NCBI RefSeq assembly: GCF_000699445.3
Contig: NC_067196.1
Span: 86,232,364 to 86,296,363 of the forward strand
Direction: 5' to 3'
Origin: Schistosoma haematobium
Lineage: Eukaryota; Platyhelminthes; Trematoda; Strigeidida; Schistosomatidae
DNA length: 64,000 nt
Every line of letters begins with the position of its first letter. Positions within the stretch are counted from its first letter, which is position 1. Positions 35,019 to 44,579 of this stretch are shown here, one piece after another. The translations under genes and the position numbers were made by a program. The notes beneath the pieces were generated by a model. It was not told where the DNA came from and ran no database searches. It was given only the letters and a program-made list of their open reading frames with translations.

Positions 35019-35215
35019 TTTATAAGCAAAGATGGATAGTGACTAGCGGTGGAATCAACTTTGAGATGCAGGTACATCCAGCTGACGAGTCCCAAATAGG
35101 ACGAAATCCAGGCAATATCGAAGCAGTCCGCACAGGAGGTACATATATCAATAAGAGATTCACAATTGCAGTCCTAAATAACAATGGGAACATACAAGTA
35201 AACAATAAGGACTAG
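35019..35215 (+). mobile_element. SINE-HHR family B composite, HHR 3'-truncated
   Basis: 35019-35057 is the unit end in reverse (TTATAAGCAAAGATGGATAG); 35055-35105 is forward HHR lead, CTGACGAG, stem II and CGAAA, then it breaks into TCCAGGCAATATCGAAGCAG lead sequence. Missing stem III, cleavage site and 3' stem I. Directly followed by family C. Confidence 0.7.
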
Positions 35216-35470
35216 ACAAGAATGACATTGATCACCACCCAGTGATCAATCAATCGCGATTACATCTCAGTCCTACAGGAGGTTAGTCACGCCTCGGATA
35301 GCTCAGTGGTAACGTCTCTGACTGTGAAGCTGGGTGACACGAGATCGAATCCGCCAGGGAGCATCAGTTCCCTCAAGATTACAGGTACACCTTGCTAACG
35401 AGTGCCAAGTAGCACGAAACCCGGGTCCAGGGTTTCCTGTTGACTACCTCCAACCACCATCTAACCAATA
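35216..35470 (+). mobile_element. SINE-HHR family C, best-preserved copy
   Basis: Order: CCACCCAGTGATCAATCAAT box, CTCAGTCCTACAGG, tRNA-like head with A box TAGCTCAGTGGTAACG and B box GATCGAATCC, lead ATCAGTTCCCTCAAGATTAC, HHR 35389-35433, then TTTCCTGTTGACTACC. Head resembles a glycine/alanine-type tRNA fold but is not a complete tRNA. Confidence 0.75.
35389..35433 (+). ncRNA. Hammerhead-like ribozyme with G5 to A core change (family C)
   Basis: Stem I ACCUUG/CAGGGU (6 pairs, one G-U), core CUAACGAG, stem II GUGC/GCAC, GAAA, self-complementary stem III ACCCGGGU, cleavage C17. Everything fits the hammerhead except G5, which is A; G5 is essential in known ribozymes, so activity is doubtful. 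Confidence 0.6.
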
Positions 35471-35970
35471 ACAATTGAATTAGTTAGATTTAGGTTAAAT
35501 AACTGAGAACTTTACAAATTAATTATGAACAACTTTAGTGAATCTAATGATTTCCCTATCACAAAGAATATGAACTAAAGATATACTATCAATTTAAGAA
35601 ATAAAATCCTATTACTAATAAAAATCAGATATCAAGATATATGATGATACATTATTACGTAATAGATCACAATAAATTCAATAAAATCATCAACTAGTAT
35701 TAAAACTGAAATTTAACCAACTCAAGAATAGATAAAGTTACTCAGGACATTTGATTGAATCATCATAATATTGTTGAATTTGGTTGGTATATTTTTTAGC
35801 AAGATTTTTTTCTACGGGATGTGGTTGCCGACCCAATGCCCAACTCTCCTCCTTTACCCGGGCTTGGGACCAACAGTCACTTTAGAAGAGCTACAGACCA
35901 AGTTCATCATAATACTATTTAAAGTAAATAAAGAAAAAAAACCCCTGAATACTAAAATATTTCTCTACAA
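35471..35970. other. AT-rich stretch without recognised gene
   Basis: Nothing recognised; the 90-aa frame starting at 35771 runs into the LTR and has no family resemblance. Confidence 0.5.
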
Positions 35971-36491
35971 TATTGTTATAACTTGTGGACTGAGTGTCCT
36001 GTCAATGTATAACGTAACGATACCGCCAAAAAGAGAGCAGTGAATTATCGATCACATCAATGACGCGTAAACCCGCATGAGCAGTCTAGAGTCCTGATTG
36101 GTCCTGCTTTCCGCCTAGACCAGCCAGTTAAGTCCAGAACACCAATCTGAGCCTCTGCGATATGAATCATTTATTTCAAACATACTGAGTTTATATACCA
36201 ATCAGACAGACTACATCGTACCAATAAAATATAAAACAACGTTTGTACAAGAATTAACCAAATGTGGCTGTGAATGTGGGAGACTGTAATTAATAGGCAG
36301 GGAATAATTCAAGAATGGCAGGTCGTATAATAATAGTTCATAGGTCAAAATAAAGCTTATGATAAGAGAGACATGAATATGAATAGTTTAGTTAATTAAC
36401 AATTATACGATAAAAATATACGCATATTATTGGTCTATAAATGGATCCCAAAAGTTGCCATTCGTTATGCTTATCAGGACATAACAAATAT
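35971..36491 (-). mobile_element. Solo LTR, family I (copy 2), TSD AATAT
   Basis: AATAT at 35971-35975 and 36487-36491 flank a 511-bp LTR (35976-36486) with ends TGTTATAA...ACATAACA. Reverse-complementary to 25637-26150 over its full length. Minus sense by the TATATAAAC / AATAAA order. Confidence 0.9.
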
Positions 36492-37260
36492 ACATTTCAA
36501 AATTTTGTACTGTTACGAAGTATATTAATATGTATGTCTCAAACGAAATATTTACTATGAAGTGTATAGTACTTAGAATCGAATATTAATTTATTTTGTA
36601 CAAGTACTGAACTCAAAAAAAGGAAGTTTATATTTTGAATTATTTTTCAGGTATAGATTCATACACTTGGATTCAAGTTATGGTTTAATTGTTAGGGCTA
36701 ATGATACTATTCAGTAGTTACCTGAAGTTGATTTCAACAAGCTTCAAGCCTGTAACTTTATACTTGAAATTCTGAAGGCTTAACCACTAAGGCATCAATC
36801 CATACTTCAGAAAATATGAAATATTTAAGTGAGTGATTGAAGCCCAAAAAAGTCGAAAACATAGTGAAAAATATGCTTAGAAACATTTCTATTTGAAAAC
36901 GTACTGTCCAACTCAAACCATTTCATCAATTGATTTGGTTGCATTGTTTTTGATATTGAAAAGCTATGAGAAAAACCCTACACATAAACCTATCCTGCGA
37001 GAAGACATTGATCAGAAAAATATATCAAAAGCTTCCATATAGATAATGACCACTTGATCAATACAAACTCATCATTACAAGAATTTCATTAAAAGACAAC
37101 TATCTCATCGATACCTTCAAATTTATCGTAAATGACTTGAGAATAAAAAATGGTAATTGAAATTACCAAAACCTTTTTTCGCATTACAGAATACCGATCT
37201 GGTAATAATAAATTATATAAGAATGTGAAATTATTTCAATAAAACAATAAGGTGGAAAAA
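36492..37260. other. AT-rich stretch without recognised gene
   Basis: No gene or classified repeat seen. Confidence 0.5.
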
Positions 37261-37264
37261 TGTT

Positions 37265-38105
37265 AATCAGTCAGTCAGTCAGTAACAACGTAGAACTTCA
37301 CACGTATGTATACCAGTTCGAGTTGCCATACCACATCAGCATAGAAATGAAGTTGCCGTTTCAAATCTCATAGTGGTAGAGGTAGTAAGAGTATAAGCAG
37401 TAATCGGAAACACTAGGATTTGTAGATGTTATTCAAGGAGTACAATCCAGTGAAGTAAATTTGGAAAGAGAAAAATTAAAGGGACATGAAGAATTCAGAA
37501 GATTAGAATTTGGGAAAACACAAGAGTGGATGCACCTGCGCCATTGCAAACGATTTCGAGCCATGTCATTCAAGGTCTCTAACCATCGGTCGCTGTCATC
37601 TCGTGGACCCCAACTAAGTAGTCTACACCTACCAACAATGATCAGTCCACTTGTCAACGACTTCATGGATTTGTGCCATGTTTTGTTCTGGCCACCTTTA
37701 GCTTTCTTACGACCTAATCTTACACCATGAAACATAGCTCGTCAAAGAAGTCGGTGGTTGAGCATACGTAACAAATTTCACAGCCATCTCAAGTGATGAA
37801 GTTTCATTACTTCAATCGATTTGTCATTCTTACCTAGTACTCGTTTCCTAACAAATGCATTACTTACTCGGTGGTTCCAGGATATACGAGCAATGCTTCG
37901 AAGACACCTATGATCGAATTCTAGTAAACTACGAATATCCTCTACTCTTACTGGCCATGTTTCACTACCATAAAGTAGGATGGTACGAACTGTTGTGCAG
38001 TACACCCGTCCTTTGGTTGATAGACATTTATCTCACCAACGCCATAAATGACGTAAGTTGGCAAAAGCTAGTCGAGCCTTTTATACTTGTGCTGAGATGT
38101 GTTAA
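37265..38105 (-). mobile_element. Family H non-LTR retrotransposon, RT C-terminal part
   Basis: Tail (CAGT)n at 37268, 3' UTR, then the minus-strand ORF end: ILLYGSETWPVRVEDIRSLL, DHRCLRSIARISWNHRVSN, then a stop and GRCRLLSWGPRDDSDRWLET. This is the post-RT C-terminal region of an RTE-like element. 5'-truncated at ~38105 with an in-frame stop plus frameshifts. Confidence 0.8.
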
Positions 38106-38890
38106 TCAATGAAAAAGAATTATGCAACAACTAAGCATTTTCACACAAAATGATACCAGAAACGAAAATTCCACAACTGATAATCAATAACAACATTATA
38201 TAACCAATCCATCATTGTCTTTAGCAGATAGATAATAGTAAATGTTAGTTCATCAATTTTTTTCTTTTCTACTACCAAAAACTTGAATCAAATTCACGAC
38301 TAATACTGTTTAGATTTTTATTTTCATCCCATATTGCGCTTGATTATTAATAGTCATAATTAAAATATAAACCAAACTACCAATTGTTCATCAGTATGAA
38401 TATGAATAAAAGTTTCTTTTTGTGTCGAAAAGAAACAAATTTGATCATTCAACATGAAGAAGAAAGTCCTACCAATGTTTTTAGGTAATAAAATAATATA
38501 TAGTAGCAATTTAATTAGTAACATCCACAGTAACATGGTAAATTAGTACAGTGCACTTTTTTTGACGTAGTTATATTTCGATTTTAAAATGTCAGGGATT
38601 TTTTTCCCCTTCCTCTTCCCCAATTAATTTCATAATTAAATTATGGTTTAGCAGGTGAAGTGATGAAAATAACTTTACCATTGAACATCTATATTTCATG
38701 ATCAGTATTGTATCTTTATTTACTTTGCTAATATGTAATAATAACTTGTAAAGAGTACCCAATCACGCTGACTGATTATTGATTAGTAACCGGTGTCATT
38801 TCTATATAATCCAAAGTATAAATTGAATTTTGTTAATCAATTTATAAACGAGATCAGTTTCTCAACTGTAACATCATAGTGTATGACACT
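38106..38890. other. AT-rich stretch without recognised gene
   Basis: Nothing recognised. Confidence 0.5.
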
Positions 38891-38894
38891 AAGT

Positions 38895-39000
38895 CAAATA
38901 CCACGGAGAGCATACGTAGCATTAAGATTGCAAATAATGTCTTACTGAAGAGTGATGAATACCACGAAACATAAGTCTAAGAAATTCCACTAATAGCTTC
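38895..39000 (+). mobile_element. SINE-HHR family C, 3' half with intact ribozyme
   Basis: AATACCACGGAGAGCATACG, then ATTAAGATTGCAAA align with the family C lead; followed by an HHR (38940-38982) and ATTCCACTAATAGC. The tRNA-like head is lost or decayed. Confidence 0.6.
38940..38982 (+). ncRNA. Hammerhead ribozyme, complete core (family C)
   Basis: Stem I UCUUA/UAAGA (5 bp), core CUGAAGAG, stem II GUGAU/ACCAC-type (G-C, U-A, G-C, one A-C mismatch, U-A; loop GAAU), GAA, A15.1-U16.1, stem III AC-AUAA-GU with a tetraloop, cleavage C17. All conserved nucleotides are present, and unlike most copies it has a looped stem III, so cis-cleavage is plausible. Confidence 0.7.
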
Positions 39001-39411
39001 TAACCAATCACCTATCAACAGAGCCTGTGTTTTTACACTGACAGGAAATCGTGAATATTTTAGTAGAACTAATCGTGTTTTTTAGATTATCATTATTGTT
39101 GCCGTGATGTTCTTAACAGTAATCAACTATTTAAATGAGACTGATTCATTTGAACGTCTAAAAGAATTCTCACTATGCAAAGATTTAAGCCCTTATTCCA
39201 GAGTTTGTTGAAGATAGAAAAGCTTGTGCTTGAACATCTTACAATAGCACTTTTTTGCACTGTCTTTCGATCAGTATTGCGTCGCGATAATTTCCGGATT
39301 GATTAAATCCACTGAGTTGATAAATAAATGTGTTATTGATAAGATCCGACTAGTACTAAGGATTAAAAAACATGAAATTATAACTTGACTTGAATATTTT
39401 AACCCTATGAG

Positions 39412-39500
39412 GTCAGCTGGCGCTTCAGATAGCTCAGCGGTAAAGCCTGAATCAAAGTTGGTTTGGATTCTATAGAGAGCATCGTTATCCTGAGTGCTGC
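39412..39500 (+). repeat. Family C tRNA-like head fragment
   Basis: GATAGCTCAGCGGTAAAGCC (A box) and GGTTTGGATTCTATAGAGAG followed by GCATCGTTATCCTGAG align with the family C head and lead. No HHR follows. Confidence 0.5.
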
Positions 39501-39649
39501 AGATACTCTTAGCTATAGACAGGTTGAATTTCGGAATATTCAGTGAGTCACCCTATCCATAACTCTTCAATTACGAAACACGACCTGTGGAATTCGAAGA
39601 CATACATAACCTGGAAGTGCTTGCTTGTAAAGTATCTTCGAAACCTTGT

Positions 39650-41545
39650 CAGTGCACCCAAATGCCCTGGTAAAGCTGAGTGGTATGGGCCCTCCCTCCC
39701 TCTCGAAATGCTCTCATACGGCCACGCGTATACAGCCTCTGCCAAGGAAGTCCCACTCAGTGCCTTCTCGTGGCGGGGGTGTTATCTACGAAAATGAGAG
39801 GGCTAAAAGCCAATATCCGGATCCCAAACCAATGGTGCACATGGGCTCCAGTATCCTGCGGGAACAAATGGCGTATGAACCAACTGTTGGTCACCGGTCA
39901 CCATGGGATTTCATCTCCCCACGATGCTCCACTGCCTTGTGAGTAAGACCTTTAAGTCAAAGGCTCAGGGTGTGGCCCCCTGGGAAAACCACCTGCTTCG
40001 GTCTGGGCACCCGGGCAGTATCACAGCCCGCACACACATAACGATATTTACTGAAAACTCTATCCTCGCTTCGATTTACAGTCGAACAATTCACATTACT
40101 ATTATTTACTAAGTCATTTATTCACTCTTTTATTCTCACCGAATACGAATACTGAAGCAGTTTTTCTGAAACCACGTGCACCATTCAAACTGGCTGCCTT
40201 CAACGTTCGCACACGTATGCAGGTCGGACACCAGATAGCGCTGACTATGTCTTTAGAAAGTCTTAATATCGACGTTTGTTGTCTATCGGAGATCCGTATT
40301 CAAGACCCTGGTGAAGTACTACAAATTCGATCTCCATCTATTGCTTCAGAAAGCTTGTTTCGCGTCCGTTTATCCGGAGACCCTGTGGCATCTCTGACTG
40401 GTCATGCTGGCGTTGGTAGTGTACTAAGCACTGGAGCTGAGGCAGCACTAATCGATTGGATCCCCATTAACAGTCGGTTATGTGCTGTTAGATTAGAGAG
40501 TTCCATCAAAGTGAGAAGAAATCGGCGTGAGAAACGATGTCTTTTCGTCATCTCCGCCTATACCCCGACAGATTGCAGCCTGGATGCAATCAAGGATGAG
40601 TTCTATCACCAGTTATCTGTTCTTCTCCAGAAAGTGCGTTCGACAGATAATGTAGTACTAACCGGAGACTTGAATGCTCAGATCGCGCGTCTGGGCACAG
40701 AAGAGAGTCGTTTAGGTGGCCGATGGGGACTTGTTGGTCGCAGGACAGATAACGGGGACCGTCTGTTGCAATTATGCACAGACCACAATCTGTTTCTGGC
40801 TAGCACTAACTTTCGGCACAGTCATCGCCGATGTGCCACCTGACGTCCTCCCTCTGCATTCCAAGCCTGGACTCAGATTGATCACATCGCGATCAGCTAC
40901 CGCTGGCGTGGTTGTGTACAAGACTGCCGCTCCTTTTGGAGTACCTGTCTGGACTCTGACCATGCCTTGGTCTGCGCCAATCTTACCTTACTTTTCAGTG
41001 GCCAACGAAGTGACCGCCACCAAAGGATTGATGTTAGCAAGCTGGCTGCAACTTCTGTTGCAAGTAAGTATCGAATCGAGATAGCTTCCAGGCTAGCTAC
41101 TATTCCACTGAAAAGTAAAGATGAGCATTGGTTGCAACTTCATGACACCATAAAAATGGCGAGTAAAGTCGCTTGCGGCGTCACGAAACGTCTCGCTTAT
41201 AAGCACTGGGTTTCTTCAGGCTCCTTACAACTCATTGAAGCCCGTCAGTCTTCTCCGGGTGACCGTGAGTTTGACCATAAACGAAGGATGTTACGCAAGG
41301 AAATTGGGCAAAGCTTGCGTAAGGACCGAGAAGCCTGGTGGTCGGAGTGTGCTAATGAGCTGGAAGCAGCAGCTTCATCTGGTAATTGCCGGAAGCTCTT
41401 CCAACTCATCCGAGCCACTGGCAGCAAGAAGTCTGGTGTGAGCGAAACAATCTGTGAGGATGACGGGATGCCAATCAGTAACATCCATCGACGTCTTGGA
41501 CGATGGGCAGAATTCTTCGAAGGGCAGTTCAGAAATAAGGTAATG
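39650..41545 (+). mobile_element. Family G non-LTR retrotransposon, 5' half with endonuclease, 3'-truncated
   Basis: 5' UTR ~39650-40140 (shared with 30530-30960). One reading frame from ~40145 to 41545 encodes an AP-type endonuclease: AAFNVRTRMQVG, CCLSEIRIQ, FVISAYTPTD, VVLTGDLNAQI, DNGDRLLQLC, TQIDHIAIS and DSDHALVC (catalytic Asn, Glu, Tyr, Asp/Asn, Ser-Asp-His present). The EN-RT linker follows (KRMLRKEIGQSLRKDREAWW, GNCRKLFQLIRATG, EDDGMPISN). A single in-frame TGA at 40841-40843 sits where a Trp codon is expected. The RT is missing; the break is near 41545. Markedly less AT-rich than its surroundings. Confidence 0.85.
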
Positions 41546-41617
41546 AAACCAATGCAATCAAGTAGTCTAGTGGCCATATTTCAACTTGGTCGATATAATT
41601 CGACTTCAAAGACGTAA
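40145..41617 (+). pseudogene. Retrotransposon endonuclease ORF with one premature stop
   Basis: Endonuclease plus linker, about 465 codons in one frame broken only by TGA at 40841 (CAT-stop-RPPSAFQAW). After about 41545 the frame enters unrelated sequence. Recently inactivated; the missing RT means no autonomous activity. Confidence 0.8.
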
Positions 41618-42037
41618 CAATGGTCATTACTCAGTGATGAACTAATTGCAAACAATTACAATAAATATGTAATCCCTTTATCAATTATAGATTTGTGTAA
41701 ATGGTATTGAGCCATATTTCGATTACATGAAAGCCAGAGATATTACCCAATAATTCAAAGAGGTAGATGGAGTGAGTTTAAAACCTGAAAAATATTGATT
41801 CCTTCAACAAGTAAATCATGCTATGCGCCGATAAACAAATGACATAGGTCCACTTGATCTTCTAGTCAAGGGAGATTAGTAAAACATTCATAACTAATTC
41901 TTTGTTCTGATATTCATAACTCAAAAACTAAGTGAATAACGAATTGAGCGCTAAGTAATTCACTTTACAGTGAATAATAACTAATCAAATTAAGGTAGGT
42001 ACATTTAGATGACAAGACAAGAAAACATATGACTTAG

Positions 42038-42462
42038 ATTACTGATATGATGGAAAGAAAAGTCAATTTTCGAATGAATTACTCATTATGAGTTTCATTC
42101 AACATTGACATCCGTTTGATTCAACGTGAGGATCATTCAGTGTAGTATTTGATTATTTTCCCAGTATGATATTTTCTTCTGTATAATATACGATATTCTT
42201 CTACTCACTTGGCAGGAACTATGCTCAGTAAGTGATTTGTTATAACTGAGTATGTGATTTAATCCTAATTATTAATCAAAATGAGTGTACAATCAATATA
42301 TAAACCAGTGTATTTAAGACTATTACGACTCGTCCTTGTGTTTTTGGGCTAATAAATCTTCACTTATACCAGTCATATGTTCTTACTTTCAAATCGTGGG
42401 AATTGTCAAGGTCCCTTGTTCCGAGTATAAGTGATCAGCGTTTTTTCCGGCACAACAATTAC
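42038..42462 (+). mobile_element. Solo LTR, family J (copy 2), TSD ATTAC
   Basis: ATTAC at 42038-42042 and 42458-42462 flank a 415-bp LTR (42043-42457; ends TGATATG...CACAACA). TATATAAACC at 42297-42306 and AATAAA at 42351-42356 give plus sense. Inverted relative to 22307-22692. Confidence 0.85.
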
Positions 42463-43487
42463 ATCACTAATCCAAAAATATAACTAACTAGTAAGTATAA
42501 ACAATGCACAATTATTCGTATCATCTTTTAAATCATCATAACCATTTACAAAATGCTATCTTTTGATTAACAACAACAACAAAACAAATAAAGCATCCGT
42601 TTCTATAAAGACTAGGCATTCACTTTAATTTTAAAACACAAAAAGGCAAACAAAACAAAAAAAAACGAGAATCAAATAATGAGTATTAAAACAAACAAAA
42701 CATCAGTGACAATATTGCAATTTATATTTTACAAGTAATAATAACAATAATAATTAACTGATAAAATTTTCTTATTTATTTGGTTGCTATACACAAAATA
42801 AAATAATTTTAAATGATTGAAAATTGAAAAGAAATTGAACAAACAGAACGGATGATAAGAATAGCAAAATAGTGAGGGGGGGAGAGAGAGAGAGAGGGAA
42901 AGAAAAACATACAGCAATGGTAGTATATGGTGTAATTTGTAAGTGTGGATATCCATTAGTTGTAAAAAATATTTTAAAAAAACAACAACAACAACAACAG
43001 GAAATAACCAAATGGAATTTTACAAGGAAATATACATAATTAAAATAAGATTAACAATACTATATGAATAAAGAAATAGATGTAAATAATTTCGAAATGC
43101 AGGTATTTTTAATTCAAAATGCAGAATGTAAATAAAACCTCAATAAATTGAACATACACACACACACACACAAGATGAGATGAAATGCAGAGACTTAAAA
43201 ATAGTTACAATAAATAAGATCAAAAACTTGAAAGATGTTTTCTTCTCTAAAAAATAAAATTACTTTTCCTTATAAAAGTATTATAATGATATCGATGTAA
43301 GAAACAATGGTACATTTTAACCAATGAGATGTTCAATGTCAACATTTTGTTTAGTTTTGTTTTTTTGTTTTTAAGGGGAAAAACAACACATATATACACA
43401 AACATACAGACTATACATCCGCAGTTTGATTAACTGACAGTAATTAAATGAAAGAGGATTGGTAAAAGGATATATGAATTTGTTATT
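42463..43487 (-). other. CDK 3' UTR / downstream flank
   Basis: Very AT-rich, with GA (42882-42897), CAA (42979-43000) and CA (43156-43172) microsatellites. Likely 3' UTR in part; no other gene seen. Confidence 0.5.
42775..42780 (-). terminator. Candidate polyadenylation signal of the CDK gene
   Basis: AATAAA on the minus strand, the first I find downstream of the stop codon, about 710 bp away. The intervening 3' UTR-like sequence is very AT-rich, with GA and CA microsatellites. Position is plausible but unproven. Confidence 0.3.
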
Positions 43488-44579
43488 TTAAACATTTGTT
43501 TGTGTTCGTTGATCATAAGTGTCTAACAAGCTAGTACTATTATTGTTACTACTAATACTAATGCTATTGTCACCAATACTATTATTATTATTATTGTTAC
43601 TTTGACTATTCAAATCAAATGAAGATGAGTGAAAAAAACGAGGTTGTTGCTGTTGCGGTGTGTCGTCTAGACCACAAGAATCTGAAGATTTTCCGATAGA
43701 AGTATCTTGTAATGAATGATCATGATGATGTTGATGAAGATTATTATTGGCATAGGGCATACCGAATCGTATCGGATTTTGAATCGCTGCAGCAGCTGCC
43801 AATGAAGAATAATGACTAGCTGGATAATAGGCGTAAGATCGAGGTAAACGATATTGTGATACATTTGACAAGCAATTGCCATTATTATGATTATTCATCA
43901 TACATAAACTACGTTGTGGTGGTCCACCTAATGGTATATGATCTAACCGCATAGTCTCCGGTGATGTAAAACTAACACTACGATTAACAACACGTAAATC
44001 GGAATTCTTATGTTTTTGTTCATAGAAATTTAAATAATGTTGTATTTGTTCTTGTTCATAATAATAATTATCATTAGACAATAGATTAGATCGTGGATGA
44101 CTAACAATTGTTTTGTTGTTATCACCGTTTAATGAATAATACTGACTATTTAACCAAGGAGTTAAATGTCCAAAATGACAATGATTCACTTCATCTGATA
44201 GATTTTTCTCTTCTGTTACTGGTTCATATGTTACATTGTGATTGCAGGAAAAAGCAAGAAATGATGAAGGACTACATATTAAAGGATTTGTTGATGTTTC
44301 ATTCAAATTACTCCAATTCATTCCATTACTGTGATCTGATACTGTTATTCCAGTATTAGTAGACGTAGCACTACAATCATGATCAGTACGTATGCTGCGC
44401 TTTTGAACATCTGTTGTAATATTGCCTACACCGTGGACATGACCGCTTTGATGAGTGTAAACATTATTTTCCGGACAGAAATGTAAAGGACTAGCAAGAT
44501 TGTGCATAAAATAATTTGGCACAGATGGGAGAAAATTCGGTCTGATCAAGTAGGGCTGAGACAGATCAGGTAAACCAAC
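43488..44579 (-). CDS. CDK14: CDK exon g (C-terminal tail, part 2, and stop)
   Basis: 1,092 nt including TAA. Acceptor TATTCGTGTAG at 44580; opens [20 protein letters not shown] and runs in frame to ...QRTQTNV-stop. His-, Asn- and Ser-rich, with a QQQQ run and an Asn run encoded by AAT/AAC repeats. No domain recognised. The junction to exon f is supported by frame, splice signals and similar composition; only transcript data would prove it. Confidence 0.8.
   Translation of the reverse strand, partial: VGLPDLSQPYLIRPNFLPSVPNYFMHNLASPLHFCPENNVYTHQSGHVHGVGNITTDVQKRSIRTDHDCSATSTNTGITVSDHSNGMNWSNLNETSTNPLICSPSSFLAFSCNHNVTYEPVTEEKNLSDEVNHCHFGHLTPWLNSQYYSLNGDNNKTIVSHPRSNLLSNDNYYYEQEQIQHYLNFYEQKHKNSDLRVVNRSVSFTSPETMRLDHIPLGGPPQRSLCMMNNHNNGNCLSNVSQYRLPRSYAYYPASHYSSLAAAAAIQNPIRFGMPYANNNLHQHHHDHSLQDTSIGKSSDSCGLDDTPQQQQPRFFHSSSFDLNSQSNNNNNNSIGDNSISISSNNNSTSLLDTYDQRTQTNV

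Noticed and set aside
35005..35490. Possible TSD (TTAGTTAG-like) around the adjacent B and C copies at 35019-35470
   Set aside because: The match is short, AT-rich and imperfect, and the two repeats are different families; chance is likely.
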